From JAMXLO01 sp963819855 (GTDB lineage Bacteria > Pseudomonadota > Alphaproteobacteria > Acetobacterales > Acetobacteraceae): 64,000 nt of DNA. The stretch spans positions 62,001-126,000 of the forward strand of contig CAWFYC010000014.1 of assembly GCA_963819855.1 (NCBI GenBank), read 5' to 3'. The notes under the pieces were generated by a model. That model had not been told where the DNA came from. It ran no database searches and worked only from the letters and a program-made list of their open reading frames with translations. The position numbers and the translations under genes were made by a program. How positions within the stretch are numbered: the first letter of the stretch is position 1; every line of letters begins with the position of its first letter. Shown piece by piece: positions 19,518-28,312 of this stretch.

Positions 19518-20716
19518 ATGACCATGATCAGGACGATCGTTGACCGCCGGACAGTCCTCGGCGGCATGGCGGGTCTCGCCGCCTTCGGCGCCACTCGTGC
19601 CCGAGCGGCTACCGCGCCGGCGCTGCCGTCCGCGCCGGTAACACTCAATGTCATCGATGTTGCGGGCCAATTGCAGCTAACGCAGGGCGCGATGGAGGCG
19701 TTTGCCAAGGCGAACCCGAAGCTGGTGTCGAAGATCGCCTTCTCGCAGGCGCCGGCGCCGGAGCTGCCGGGCAAGCTGAAGGCGCAGCAGGACGCGGGGC
19801 GCGTCGATATCGACCTGGTGCTGACCGGCACCGACGGGCTGTCCGCGGGCATCGACCAGAAGCTGTGGGTGCCGCTGCTGACCGACTACGGCGCGGAGCT
19901 GCCCAAGCTGCAGGATATCTTCCTGCCGGGCGCCTGGAAGATGCAGGGCCTGGCGCAGGACCAGGCGGTGTGCGTGGTGTACTGCCCTGCCGGTCCGATC
20001 ATCGGGTACATGCCGGACGCGGTGAAGGTGGCGCCGAAGACGGCGCAGGAGCTGCTGGACTGGGCGAAGGCGCATCCCAAACGGTTCCTGTACGCGCGCC
20101 CGGCGAATTCCGGGCCGGGCCGGACCTTCCTGCAGGGACTGCCTTATATCCTCGGCGACAAGGACCCGATGGACCCGAAGGACGGCTGGGACAAGACCTG
20201 GGCGTACCTGGTCGAACTCGGCAAGAACATCGAGTACTACCCGACGGGCACCGGCGCCACGATGAAGGAACTGGGCGAGGGATCGCGCGACATCATCGCC
20301 TCGCATCTCGGCTGGGACCTCAATACGCGCATCCTGGGCGTGGTGCCAAAGGAGGCGCAGATCGGCACTCTGGACGGGCTTCCACTGGGTGACCGACGCA
20401 CAGTACTGGGCGATCCCCAAGGGCGTGTCGAACGACAAGCTGGCGGTGCTGCTGGAGATGACCAGGTTCATGCTGACCAAGCCGGTGCAGGCGATGACCT
20501 ACGACAAGGGCTATTTCTATCCCGGCCCGGCAGTGAAGGACGTGCCGCTGTCGATGGCGCCGAAGGAGAGCCAGGAGGCGGTGGCCGGCGTGAAGCGCGA
20601 CTTCATCGACAAGCTGATCGCCGAGGTGCCGTCCGAGGTGCCGTTGCCGGCGGACAGGCTGGTCTATCGCGTTCCAGCGCTGGGACCAGCAGGTCGGCGC
20701 GCGGGTCGGCAAGTAG
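19518..20716 (+). pseudogene. ABC importer substrate-binding protein, frame broken twice
   Basis: Corrected length is about 398 residues. The N-terminus carries a Tat signal (DRRTVLGGMAGLAAFGATR, cut near ARA-A), so the protein should reach the periplasm folded. The body reads as a family 1/PotD-like extracellular solute-binding protein, with PVTLNVIDVAGQLQL at the mature start. An extra base near 20379 shifts the frame after GTLDG, resuming as FHWVTDAQYWAIPKG. Another near 20671 shifts it after LVYR, resuming as FQRWDQQVGARVGK and a stop at 20714-20716. The gene order binding protein-ATPase-permease-permease suggests polyamine-type uptake, but the ligand is unknown. Confidence 0.78.
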
Positions 20717-20722
20717 CGGACC

Positions 20723-21775
20723 GTGCCGATCACGTCGCGCGACTTCCGCGAGCTGCGGCTCGACCAGATCGGGCGCGACTTCGGCCAGGTGCATGCGCTG
20801 CGCGACGTGTCGCTGACGGTCGGGCGGGGCGAGTTCGTCGCCCTGCTCGGTCCGTCGGGCTGCGGCAAGTCCACCGCGCTGAACTGCATCGCCGGTCTGT
20901 TGCAGGTGACCGACGGCGCGATCTGGCTGGATGAGCGGCGGCTGGACGAGGTGGGACCGGAGGATCGCGGCTTCGGCATGGTGTTCCAGAACTACGCGCT
21001 GTTCCCGCACATGACGGTGCGGCGGAACGTCGGCTTCGGTCTGGTCACGCAGAGGCGGCCGAAGGCGGAGATCGCGCGGCGGGTGGATCAGGCTCTGGGT
21101 CTGGTGCGGCTGGAGACGCAGGCGGACAAGCTGCCGGGGCAGTTGTCGGGTGGTCAGCAGCAACGGGTGGCGATTGCGCGCGCCATCGTGGTAGAGCCGC
21201 CGCTGGTGCTGATGGACGAGCCGCTGTCCAATCTGGATGCCAAGCTCCGCTTGGAGATGCGGGCCGAGATACGCCGTATCCACACCATGCTTGGCTGCTC
21301 GACGATCTATGTGACGCATGATCAGGAGGAGGCGCTGTCGCTGGCCGACCGCATCCTGGTGATGATCGACGGACAGACCCGGCAGATCGGCACGCCGGAG
21401 GACCTGTATTCCCGCCCGGCCCACGCCGATGTCGCGGAGTTCATGGGCTACCGCAACCTGTTTCGTTGCCGGGCCGAGATTACCGCCGACGGGGTCGCGG
21501 TCACGATCGGCACGGCAAGGCTGCAAGGCACGCCGATGGACGCGGTCGGCGGCGCCGCGATCGCCGCGATCCGTCCCGACGATCTGCGGCCGCAGAATGA
21601 CGGACCGATCGCCGCGACGGTGGAGATCGCCGAGTATCATGGCCGCGACTTCTACGCAGTGGCGCGCGGCACGGACGGCACGGAGTTATATTTCCGCTCA
21701 CCCATGCGGGTGAACCCAGGCGAGCCGGTGCGCCTCGCGGCGGCGCGTGACCGCGTGCTGGTTTACTCGGCATGA
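20723..21775 (+). CDS. ABC importer ATPase (PotA-like)
   Basis: This 350-residue ATPase has a full ABC domain: Walker A LLGPSGCGKST (about residues 40-50), Q-loop MVFQNYALFPHMTV, signature LSGGQQQRVAIARAI, Walker B LVLMDEPLSNLDAKLR and switch His in YVTHDQEEALSLADR. A TOBE-like domain follows from about residue 240 (GTPEDLYSRPAHADVAEFMG onward), typical of polyamine, iron and sugar importers. The start is a GTG at 20723, six bases after the stop of the binding-protein gene. Its TGA overlaps the ATG of the first permease. Confidence 0.93.
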   Translation: MPITSRDFRELRLDQIGRDFGQVHALRDVSLTVGRGEFVALLGPSGCGKSTALNCIAGLLQVTDGAIWLDERRLDEVGPEDRGFGMVFQNYALFPHMTVRRNVGFGLVTQRRPKAEIARRVDQALGLVRLETQADKLPGQLSGGQQQRVAIARAIVVEPPLVLMDEPLSNLDAKLRLEMRAEIRRIHTMLGCSTIYVTHDQEEALSLADRILVMIDGQTRQIGTPEDLYSRPAHADVAEFMGYRNLFRCRAEITADGVAVTIGTARLQGTPMDAVGGAAIAAIRPDDLRPQNDGPIAATVEIAEYHGRDFYAVARGTDGTELYFRSPMRVNPGEPVRLAAARDRVLVYSA

Positions 21776-22657
21776 GCGTCGCCACCATGTCGCTGCGCCG
21801 GCGGATGCGCGAGCGTGGGCTGGACGCGGTGACGTTGCTGGTTATCCCCGGCGTGGTGTTCGTGCTGGCGCTGTTCATCTATCCGTTTCTCTATGGACTG
21901 GTGCTGTCGTTCACGCCGAAAGAGGGCGGGTGGCTGGCAAACTACCAGAAGTTCTTCTCCGATCCGTTCCTCTACGACACGATCTACCTGACGCTGCAGA
22001 TCGCGGTTCCCGTCACGCTGCTGAACACGGTGCTGTCGGTGCCGGTGGCATTGCGCGTTCGATTGATTGAAGCGGCAGCGGCTGCTGACCACGATCCTGG
22101 TGATCCCGATCACGCTCGGCACGGTGATGGTGGCTGAGGGGCTGCTGACCTATCTCGGCCCACGCGGCTGGCTCAACCGCTTCCTGCTGGAGTTCGGCCT
22201 GACCGACAGCCCGGTGCGGCTGATCCACAACTACTGGGGCGTGATGCTGTCGCTGGTGATCACCGGCTTTCCGTTCACCTTCCTGTTGACGCTGTCCTAT
22301 GTCAGCGGCATCGATCCGGCACTGGAACAGGCCGGTGCGATGCTGGGCGCACGGGCACGGCAGCGCTTCTTCCGCATCCTGTTGCCGCTGCTGGCGCCGG
22401 GACTGGCGATCACCCTGGCGCTGGCGTTCGTGCAGGCGTTCACCGTGTTCCCGTCGGCCGTGCTGCTGGGCGCGCCCGCCGGACCGACGCGGGTGATCTC
22501 GATCGTCGCCTATCAGGCGGCGTTCGAGCAGTACGACTATTCGCTTGCCTCGGCGATCGCGATGCTGATGGCGGGCGTTCAGGTGATCATCATCGTGGCG
22601 CTGCTCGGCGCGCGCACGCTGGTGTTCCGCGGCCCCGCCAGCACCGGCAAGGGCTGA
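21772..22657 (+). pseudogene. ABC importer permease 1, frame broken once
   Basis: Corrected length is about 294 residues with six membrane helices, typical of PotB-like permeases. The first frame covers LLVIPGVVFVLALFIYPFLY through NTVLSVPVALRVRL. An extra base at about 22066 shifts the frame, and the other frame continues KRQRLLTTILVIPITLGTVM, then the EAA-type coupling region DPALEQAGAMLGARARQRFF-RILLPLLAPG. The ATG at 21772 overlaps the ATPase stop. The remaining half is fully conserved in type, so the shift may be a sequencing error. Confidence 0.82.
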
Positions 22658-22662
22658 GCGCG

Positions 22663-23487
22663 ATGCATCGCAGCCTGGGCGAAAAGCTGTGGTCGATCGC
22701 GGTCTGGGCGGTGGTGGTGTTCTTCGTCGCCAACCTGCTGGCGATGATCGGCAGCGTGGTGGTGAATTCGTTCGGCACGCGCTGGTTCAACACCTGGCTG
22801 CCGGCAGGCTTTACAACGCAGTGGTATACGCTGGCGTGGGACGAGTTCCAGTTGCCGGACATCCTGGTGGTCACCGCCGAGGTGGTGGGCGCGGTGGTGT
22901 TGCTGTCGGGGCTGATCGGCGTGCCGACCGCGTACGCGATGGCGCGGCGGAATTTCCCGGGCAAGCAGGTCGTGATGCTGCTGTTCCTGCTGCCGCTGCT
23001 GGTGCCGCCGATCACCTACGGCATACCGATGGCGACGGTGCTGTATCGGGCACATCTGGCCGGTACGATCTGGGGGGTGATCCTGGCCAATCTGGTGCCG
23101 ACGGTGCCGTTCGTGATCCTGATCATGATCCCGTTCGTCGAGCAGATCGACCCTCGGGTCGAGGCGGCGGCGCGGGTGTTCGGCGCCGGGTTGGGGCGGC
23201 TGTTCACCCAGGTGCTGGTACCGCTGCTGACGCCGGGCATCCTGGCGGCGCTGCTTCTGGTGCTGGTGCGAACGATCGCGATGTTCGAGTTGACCTTCCT
23301 GACCGCGGGACCGACCAGCCAGACGCTGGTGGTGGCGCTGTATTACGCGGTGTTCGCCGCTGGCGTGCGGCCAGGACAGTCGATCGACGCGATGGCGGTG
23401 GTTTATATGGTCACCACGCTGGTGTGGCTGCTGATCGCGCTGCGCTTCGTCAACCCGACGCAGATCGTGACGCGGGCGAAGCAGTAG
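22663..23487 (+). CDS. ABC importer permease 2 (PotC-like)
   Basis: This 274-residue permease has six membrane helices. The EAA loop that docks with the ATPase is at DPRVEAAARVFGAGLGRLFT followed by VLVPLLTPGI. The helix MLLFLLPLLVPPITYGIPMA and the flanking pattern match the second permease of spermidine/putrescine-type importers. It starts 5 bases after permease 1 and ends the operon. A short hairpin follows 10 bases after the stop. Confidence 0.92.
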   Translation: MHRSLGEKLWSIAVWAVVVFFVANLLAMIGSVVVNSFGTRWFNTWLPAGFTTQWYTLAWDEFQLPDILVVTAEVVGAVVLLSGLIGVPTAYAMARRNFPGKQVVMLLFLLPLLVPPITYGIPMATVLYRAHLAGTIWGVILANLVPTVPFVILIMIPFVEQIDPRVEAAARVFGAGLGRLFTQVLVPLLTPGILAALLLVLVRTIAMFELTFLTAGPTSQTLVVALYYAVFAAGVRPGQSIDAMAVVYMVTTLVWLLIALRFVNPTQIVTRAKQ

Positions 23488-23497
23488 GGCGGAAGAC

Positions 23498-23512
23498 CCT
23501 TGGTTGCCAAGG
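23498..23512 (+). terminator. Weak hairpin after the ABC importer operon
   Basis: CCTTGG-TTG-CCAAGG forms a 6-bp stem with a 3-base loop just after the last permease. There is no T-run after it, so it is at best a weak terminator or RNA-stabilising stem. Confidence 0.3.
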
Positions 23513-23520
23513 CCTGTGCG

Positions 23521-23549
23521 TTGATCTATGACGTATTACGTCCTATGTA
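23521..23549 (+). promoter_or_regulatory. Putative higBA promoter with internal palindrome
   Basis: TTGATC (23521-23526) and TATGTA (23544-23549) are separated by 17 bases and resemble -35 and -10 boxes. Between them lies the palindrome GACGTA-T-TACGTC (23530-23542). The higB ATG is at 23556. HigA antitoxins bind palindromes overlapping their own promoter, so autoregulation is the natural reading. Confidence 0.55.
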
Positions 23550-23555
23550 ATAGCG

Positions 23556-23837
23556 ATGGCGATCCGCTCGTTTGCCGACACTCGCACTGAGGCGGTATTT
23601 CGGGGCGAAAGGCCGGGTCGTTGGGGCAATATCGTTAATGCCGCCAGACGTAAGTTGGATATGCTCGATGCGGCTGAAACCTTGGCGGACCTACGGTCGC
23701 CGCCGGGCAACAGGCTGGAACGGCTGGTTGGCGACCGGGCAGGGCAATACAGCATCAGGGTGAATATCCAGTGGCGGATCTGCTTTCGCTGGACCGCATA
23801 CGGGCCAGAGGATGTCGAATTCGTGGACTACCATTGA
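23556..23837 (+). CDS. higB: HigB/RelE-type toxin
   Basis: This 93-residue protein is of the plasmid-maintenance killer (HigB) type in the RelE/ParE superfamily, ribosome-dependent mRNA endonucleases. It opens MAIRSFADTRTEAVFRGE, has the middle helix RKLDMLDAAETLADLRSPPG, and ends with SIRVNIQWRICFRW and DVEFVDYH, the conserved C-terminal strand with the basic residues and His. As usual for hig loci, the toxin gene precedes the antitoxin gene. Confidence 0.9.
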   Translation: MAIRSFADTRTEAVFRGERPGRWGNIVNAARRKLDMLDAAETLADLRSPPGNRLERLVGDRAGQYSIRVNIQWRICFRWTAYGPEDVEFVDYH

Positions 23838-23857
23838 CCAGTTTGGGGAGTGAAGTC

Positions 23858-24163
23858 GTGCCTGCTGTCCGCATCCGCACTCATCCAGGCGAAGTCCTGC
23901 GTGAGGAGTACATGAAGCCGCTGGGTCTGAGCGCCAACGCGCTGGCTCGCGCCCTGCGAGTGCCGCCGAACCGTATCACCGGGATCATCGCCCGGGAGAA
24001 GCCGCGCTCGGTCACGTCGGACACGGCATTGCGGCTCGGTCGCTTCTTCCGCACCACACCCAGATTCTGGCTCAACTTGCAGGCAGCTTATGATCTGTCA
24101 GTCGCGGATGCAGCATTCGGCGGGACCATTGAACGCGACATTCAACCGTTCACCGCTCAGTGA
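23858..24163 (+). CDS. higA: HigA antitoxin (helix-turn-helix)
   Basis: This 101-residue protein is the antitoxin partner of HigB. It has the typical RTHPGEVLREEYMKPLGLS opening and a Cro/C1-type helix-turn-helix (ANALARALRVPPNRITGII). The segment RLGRFFRTTPRFWLNLQAAY follows, as in HigA of this subtype. I choose the GTG at 23858; the open frame reaches back into higB but that part is a shadow. It should neutralise HigB and repress the promoter upstream of higB. Confidence 0.9.
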   Translation: MPAVRIRTHPGEVLREEYMKPLGLSANALARALRVPPNRITGIIAREKPRSVTSDTALRLGRFFRTTPRFWLNLQAAYDLSVADAAFGGTIERDIQPFTAQ

Positions 24164-24197
24164 CGTTCTCGTGTCGCGCGGACCTGACGGCCTTGGC

Positions 24198-24656
24198 ATG
24201 GCCAACGGAGCTTGGTGGTTTGCAGTGAGAACCAGCGACAATCCTAACGATGACGCGAACTCATCGGCGGCCGACGTAGCGCGAATTCTCCTCGATCTGT
24301 ACCGAGAAAACACGGGCTTTGTCAGACACTATGAGGAAATTCGGTTCAAATTCTCCCAGTTGACTATCACCTTGGCGGCTGCGCTCGTCGGTTTATCGAA
24401 GATCGCGAACCCTGGCAGACACCATGAAATCATCATCGCTCTGTTCATATGCGCATTGGGAATTTCTGGCGTACTGATGGTAATCACTTATACCGATCGA
24501 ACTGACCGTCATGCGACCATTGCTCGGGCCTTCCGGAGAACCATCAGTAGGGTGTTGGCGCAGTCATTGCGGTTACTCTTCAGATGGAAGCCGCGCGAGT
24601 GGCTCCGCTCGATACTGATCGCGAGCCTCGATGAATCGAGGACTTCGCTTACGTGA
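24198..24656 (+). CDS. Two-helix membrane protein of unknown function
   Basis: This 152-residue protein sits directly after higA and just before an insertion sequence. It has a polar N-terminus and an amphipathic helix (ADVARILLDLYRENTGFVRH). Two membrane helices follow (FSQLTITLAAALVGLSKIA and IIIALFICALGISGVLMVIT), then a basic cytoplasmic tail rich in Arg. I do not recognise a family. The architecture of a helical stalk before a two-helix hairpin is also seen in small membrane proteins of defence loci, but nothing specific supports that here. Its base composition looks less GC-rich than its neighbours, which fits a transferred gene. ATG 24198 is one of several possible starts. Confidence 0.55.
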   Translation: MANGAWWFAVRTSDNPNDDANSSAADVARILLDLYRENTGFVRHYEEIRFKFSQLTITLAAALVGLSKIANPGRHHEIIIALFICALGISGVLMVITYTDRTDRHATIARAFRRTISRVLAQSLRLLFRWKPREWLRSILIASLDESRTSLT

Positions 24657-24710
24657 GGCGAGGGGCGGGTCATCACGCGAGCGTCAATACAGGAGCTGGC
24701 CGCGGCCTAA

Positions 24711-26411
24711 CCTGGATTTCTCAAACGCGAGCTCGTACAGGTCGATGAAATCGAGTGCCACGCGGCATCTTGATGGTGCGAGCGATCGGGTCGGCTGACT
24801 GACGAATGAGATTCGCGGCTGACGCGCATGGCAGGCTTTGGTTGCGCGTAATGCGAGTCCATGATGGCGCGCGCCGTCGAACCAATGAGCACCCCCTGGT
24901 GTTTTGGTTGCCTGCTATGTCTCAAGCGGAGCTGAAGGCGCGCTGGAGGTAGCAGTGCGCGAGCGCGAACTCGTCCTTGTTCGGGCAACCCGAGGCGATG
25001 GCGAAGTGGATGCGGCGCACGCTGCTGCGCACCTGCGCCCCGAGCTTCAGCAGCTTGAGGCGAATGGTTGCGACGGCGGCGTCGGCGAACTGGCCGTGGC
25101 GAAGCCCGACACGGCGCAAGGTGTCGACCAGAACATAGGCCATGGCCGAGAACCACATGCGGAGCTGATTGGCCGCCATGGTGGCCGACGAGGCGCGATC
25201 GGCGAACAGCTCGAACTGCTCGCCGACGCGGTTCTCGGCCTCACCGCGGGCGCAATAGAGATCCTCGTACAGCGCGCGCGCATCGTAGCCGACGCGGGTG
25301 CGCTTGAGCGAGGTGACAATGAAGCGGGGATTGGCGCCCTCCATTGTGTGCTCGGCCTTGCCGACGACGCGCCGGGTGCGGCTCCAGCTGTCGAGCGTGC
25401 GATACTGCAAGTCGCGGAACACGCGCGCCGGCCGACCCGAGGCGATGCATAGACGCCTGGCCTGGGCGAGCGGTTCGACCAGCACCGCCTCCAGGCGACG
25501 ATTGCGCGCCAGGCCGAACACGTAGTCGACGCGGTTCGCCTCGCACCACACCATCAGCTCGTCATTGGAGAAGCCGCTGTCGGCGCGCAAGATGATGCGT
25601 ACCCGCGGCCAGCGCCGGCGGATCTGTGCGACAATGCGCGCCATCTCCTCGACCGCGCCATCGCAGCCCGCAACATTCGCACGCCTTTGGCGGGCCAGCA
25701 GCAGGTGCCGGCCGCAGAATACGTAGAGCGGCAGATAGCAATGCTCCTTATAGTAGCCCTGGTAGAACCGGCCTTCCTGCATCCCGTGCAGCGGGATGTC
25801 GGTGTTGTCGAGATCCAGTACGATCTCGCGCGGCGCGCGCCGATGCGCCTCGAGGAACAGATCCACCAGCAACGCATCGACCTGCGCGCCATCGCAGTCG
25901 ATCCTGTGATACTTCGACGCATGGCGCCGCGGCGTGTGCTCCAGACGATTGAGCGTGCTCTTGCCGGCCAGCGCCTCGCAGTCCGTCCGGAGCACCGGGC
26001 TCAACTTGCCCGCCAGCACCGCGAACGTCGGATCCTTGCGCAGCTCGTCGTGATCGTTGAGGTCCTCATAGCCCAACGCCAGGCCGAAGATGCGCTGCCC
26101 CACCAGCGTCGCGACCCGATGCTCCACATAGCGGGCGTCACGCCGATCGATGAAGCAGTCAGCGAAGCGGCGCACCAGCCCAAGGCCGCGATCGACCTGT
26201 CCCAGCAGCAGCGCACCGGCGTTCGAGGTGATGTTCCCGCCATCGAACCCGGCCACCACCGCACGCCGCGCAACCGCTTCAAATTCGAACCGCTTCGGCG
26301 TACACTCTGTCGGCATCGGGGCATACCTCGGATCGTGGAGAAACTGTTGCTGCACAACGCTTCTCTCAGATTCGCAGCCCCGATGCACCCGCCGTGTTTG
26401 AGAAATTCGGG
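24711..26411. mobile_element. Complete IS1380-family insertion sequence
   Basis: The element is 1,701 bp long. Its left end (CCTGGATTTCTCAAACGCG) and the complement of its right end (CCCGAATTTCTCAAACACG) are imperfect inverted repeats. The tetranucleotide CTAA flanks both sides (24707-24710 and 26412-26415), a 4-bp target duplication as this family makes. One intact transposase gene fills most of it on the minus strand, with about 210 bases of non-coding sequence at the left end. The intact ends, target duplication and transposase suggest a recent insertion. Confidence 0.92.
24922..26316 (-). CDS. IS1380-family transposase
   Basis: This 464-residue DDE transposase moves the surrounding element. 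It starts MPTECTPKRFEFEAV with VVAGFDGGNITSNAGALLL, both family marks. The catalytic region shows EIVLDLDNTDIPLHGMQEG, GYYKEHCYLPLYVFCG, then RIILRADSGFSNDELMVWCE and YVFGLARNRRL. ATG 26316 is chosen because homologues start with this peptide; the upstream 119 codons of open frame run out of the element and are not coding. The frame is uninterrupted. Confidence 0.93.
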   Translation of the reverse strand: MPTECTPKRFEFEAVARRAVVAGFDGGNITSNAGALLLGQVDRGLGLVRRFADCFIDRRDARYVEHRVATLVGQRIFGLALGYEDLNDHDELRKDPTFAVLAGKLSPVLRTDCEALAGKSTLNRLEHTPRRHASKYHRIDCDGAQVDALLVDLFLEAHRRAPREIVLDLDNTDIPLHGMQEGRFYQGYYKEHCYLPLYVFCGRHLLLARQRRANVAGCDGAVEEMARIVAQIRRRWPRVRIILRADSGFSNDELMVWCEANRVDYVFGLARNRRLEAVLVEPLAQARRLCIASGRPARVFRDLQYRTLDSWSRTRRVVGKAEHTMEGANPRFIVTSLKRTRVGYDARALYEDLYCARGEAENRVGEQFELFADRASSATMAANQLRMWFSAMAYVLVDTLRRVGLRHGQFADAAVATIRLKLLKLGAQVRSSVRRIHFAIASGCPNKDEFALAHCYLQRAFSSA

Positions 26412-26544
26412 CTAAGCAGCGTCTCCGCTCTCGCCTCATCGCTGAACAACGCCATGTTGGCCGGACCCGCCGGCAAGGGCGACATCCGCCAAATGACGTC
26501 GTAGTATCACAGGCCATCACCCACCCAACGTCCAAGAGACCGCC

Positions 26545-27625
26545 TTGACCCAGATCGCCATCACCAGGACCGCAAGCCCGAAGCAGCCACCGGCGGACGA
26601 GACGCTCGCCTTCGGCAAGGTCTTCACCGACCACATGTTCCTGATGGACTACGACGAAGGCAAAGGCTGGCACGACCCCCGGGTCGTGCCGTACGGGTCA
26701 TTCACCCTGGACCCCGCCACCTGCGTGCTGCACTACGGTCAGGCCATCTTCGACGGGATGAAGGCGTTCCGCGGCCAGGACGGCCGCGTGCGGCTGTTCC
26801 GTCTGCCGGACCATGCGCGGCGGCTGAACCGCTCGGCGCACTATTTGTGCATCCCGGAACTCGACCTCGAGATGGTGGAGGAGTCGATCCGCGCCCTGGT
26901 GGAGGTGGATCAGCGCTGGGTGCCGTCGCTGCCCGGTACGTCGCTGTATATCCGCCCCACGGTGATCGCGACCGAGACCTTCCTCGGTGTGCATCCGTCC
27001 AGCAGCTACCTGTATTACGTGATCCTCGGGCCGGTGGGCGCCTACTACAAGGAAGGCATGAACCCGGTCCGCATCCTGGCCTCGGACCAGCATGTGCGGG
27101 CGGTGCAGGGCGGCCTGGGCGCGGCGAAGACCGCGGCCAATTATGCCGCCAGCCTGTTCGGCGCCGAGCAGGCGCACAAGGCCGGCTACACCCAGGTGCT
27201 GTGGCTGGACGGCGCCGAGCATCGCTACCTCGACGAGGTCGGCACCATGAACATCATGCTGAAGATCGACGACGAGGTGATCACGCCGCCGCTGAACGGC
27301 GCCATTCTCGCCGGAATCACGCGCGATTCGGTGCTGACGCTGCTGCGCGACTGGGGGCTGCGCGTGTCGGAGCGACCGGTAGCGATCGACGAGGTGGTCG
27401 CGGCGGCGCAGACGGGGCGGCTGGAGATGTGGGGCACCGGCACCGCGGCGGTGATCTCGCCGGTGGGCGAGCTGGGCTACAAGGGCGAACGCTATGTGAT
27501 CGACGATGGCACGCACCGGCGCGCTGACGCAGAAGCTGTACGACACGATCGTCGGCATCCAGTATGGCACCGCGCCCGACCCGCATGGCTGGACGCGACT
27601 GCTGGGGAACCGGCTGGGCGGGTGA
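26545..27625 (+). pseudogene. ilvE: Branched-chain amino acid aminotransferase, frame broken once
   Basis: Corrected length is about 359 residues. The class IV aminotransferase fold is clear: VLHYGQAIFDGMKAFRG near residue 58, SLYIRPTVIATETFLGV, and the PLP lysine in GGLGAAKTAANYAASL. WLDGAEHRYLDEVGTMNIM and GTGTAAVISPVGEL follow. It makes or degrades leucine, isoleucine and valine. An extra base at about 27514 shifts the frame after VIDDGT, and the other frame continues TGALTQKLYDTIVGIQYG and ends NRLGG at 27625. The start is a TTG at 26545; no ATG lies nearby upstream. The insertion sequence ends 133 bases before it. Confidence 0.87.
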
Positions 27626-27628
27626 CGG

Positions 27629-28018
27629 TCAGCGCAGGAAGTCGTCGGTGTACTCGCCGCGAGAGATTTTGACCGGGATTTCCTCCGCGGTGGTGCACTC
27701 CAGGATTTCCGAACCGGCGGTACGTGCGGGAATCGCAAGCCGATCGATCTGATCCGCGAACCCGCCGGCCTGTGCGGCATCGAGCCGCCAGAGGAAGCCA
27801 TCGTCCACGACAGGCTGGATTCCTGGAACGCCGGGTGACGCTGTCACCGTGATCGCGGCGCGCGGCGTGTTGCAGAAGCCGAGTTGATCCAGGCGCACAT
27901 CGACCAGTTCGCGTGCAAAGCGGCGTAGCACGCCGGCGAGCAGGCGCAGGTCGTCGGCCTCGCCGAGCATCAGCACCATGGGGTTGAAATCGCTGGGCAG
28001 GAAGCCGATGCGCAGCAT
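27629..28018 (-). CDS. Conserved hypothetical protein downstream of dioxygenase genes
   Basis: This 129-residue soluble protein has no motif I recognise. It opens MLRIGFLPSDFNPMVLMLGE, has a helix LRLLAGVLRRFARELVD, and ends EIPVKISRGEYTDDFL. It has no signal peptide or membrane helix. Its ATG is two bases beyond the stop of the small gene upstream, so the two are surely co-transcribed. Both follow the ring-hydroxylating oxygenase pair in the same direction but behind a large hairpin. Confidence 0.6.
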   Translation of the reverse strand: MLRIGFLPSDFNPMVLMLGEADDLRLLAGVLRRFARELVDVRLDQLGFCNTPRAAITVTASPGVPGIQPVVDDGFLWRLDAAQAGGFADQIDRLAIPARTAGSEILECTTAEEIPVKISRGEYTDDFLR

Positions 28019-28020
28019 GG

Positions 28021-28206
28021 TCAGATGATCTCGACGATGTCGGTGGCGTGACAGAGTTCCTCGGCGCCGGCGTCGCCGGCTCGGTCGGGCACCTCGATCA
28101 GGCGCACCTTCGCCCATTCGTCGTTGACGATCTCCAGCACCTCGGCGGTGATGCCGCCGAGCAGGCGGAGCCTGTTGCCGACAGTGACGCCGGAGAGCTC
28201 GATCAT
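28021..28206 (-). CDS. Small conserved hypothetical protein
   Basis: This 61-residue protein starts MIELSGVTVGNRLRLLGG and ends CHATDIVEII. It seems to form a small beta-rich domain, and I recognise no family. The ATG at 28206 lies right beside the end of the large inverted repeat (28209-28308). Its putative ribosome site is therefore within or next to the hairpin, which could hide it. A start two codons upstream (GTG, 28212) is possible. It is tightly linked to the following gene. Confidence 0.5.
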   Translation of the reverse strand: MIELSGVTVGNRLRLLGGITAEVLEIVNDEWAKVRLIEVPDRAGDAGAEELCHATDIVEII

Positions 28207-28208
28207 CG

Positions 28209-28308
28209 GCACCCTCTCCCCAACCCTTCCCCGCTTCGCGGGAGAGGGAGTTCAGCACCACCACCACCCCCTCTCCCGCGAAGCGGGGGAGGGTTGGGGA
28301 GAGGGTGC
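28209..28308. repeat. Large inverted repeat, copy A (CCCTCTCCCGC family)
   Basis: Two 40-base arms (28209-28248 and 28269-28308) pair at 39 of 40 positions around a 20-base loop, and each arm contains a smaller hairpin (CCCGCTTCGCGGG-like). The element fills the gap between the stop of the oxygenase beta subunit and the next small gene. The same family recurs at 43757-43858. It may terminate or attenuate transcription, or protect the 3' end of the oxygenase message. Confidence 0.9.
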
Positions 28309-28312
28309 ATCC

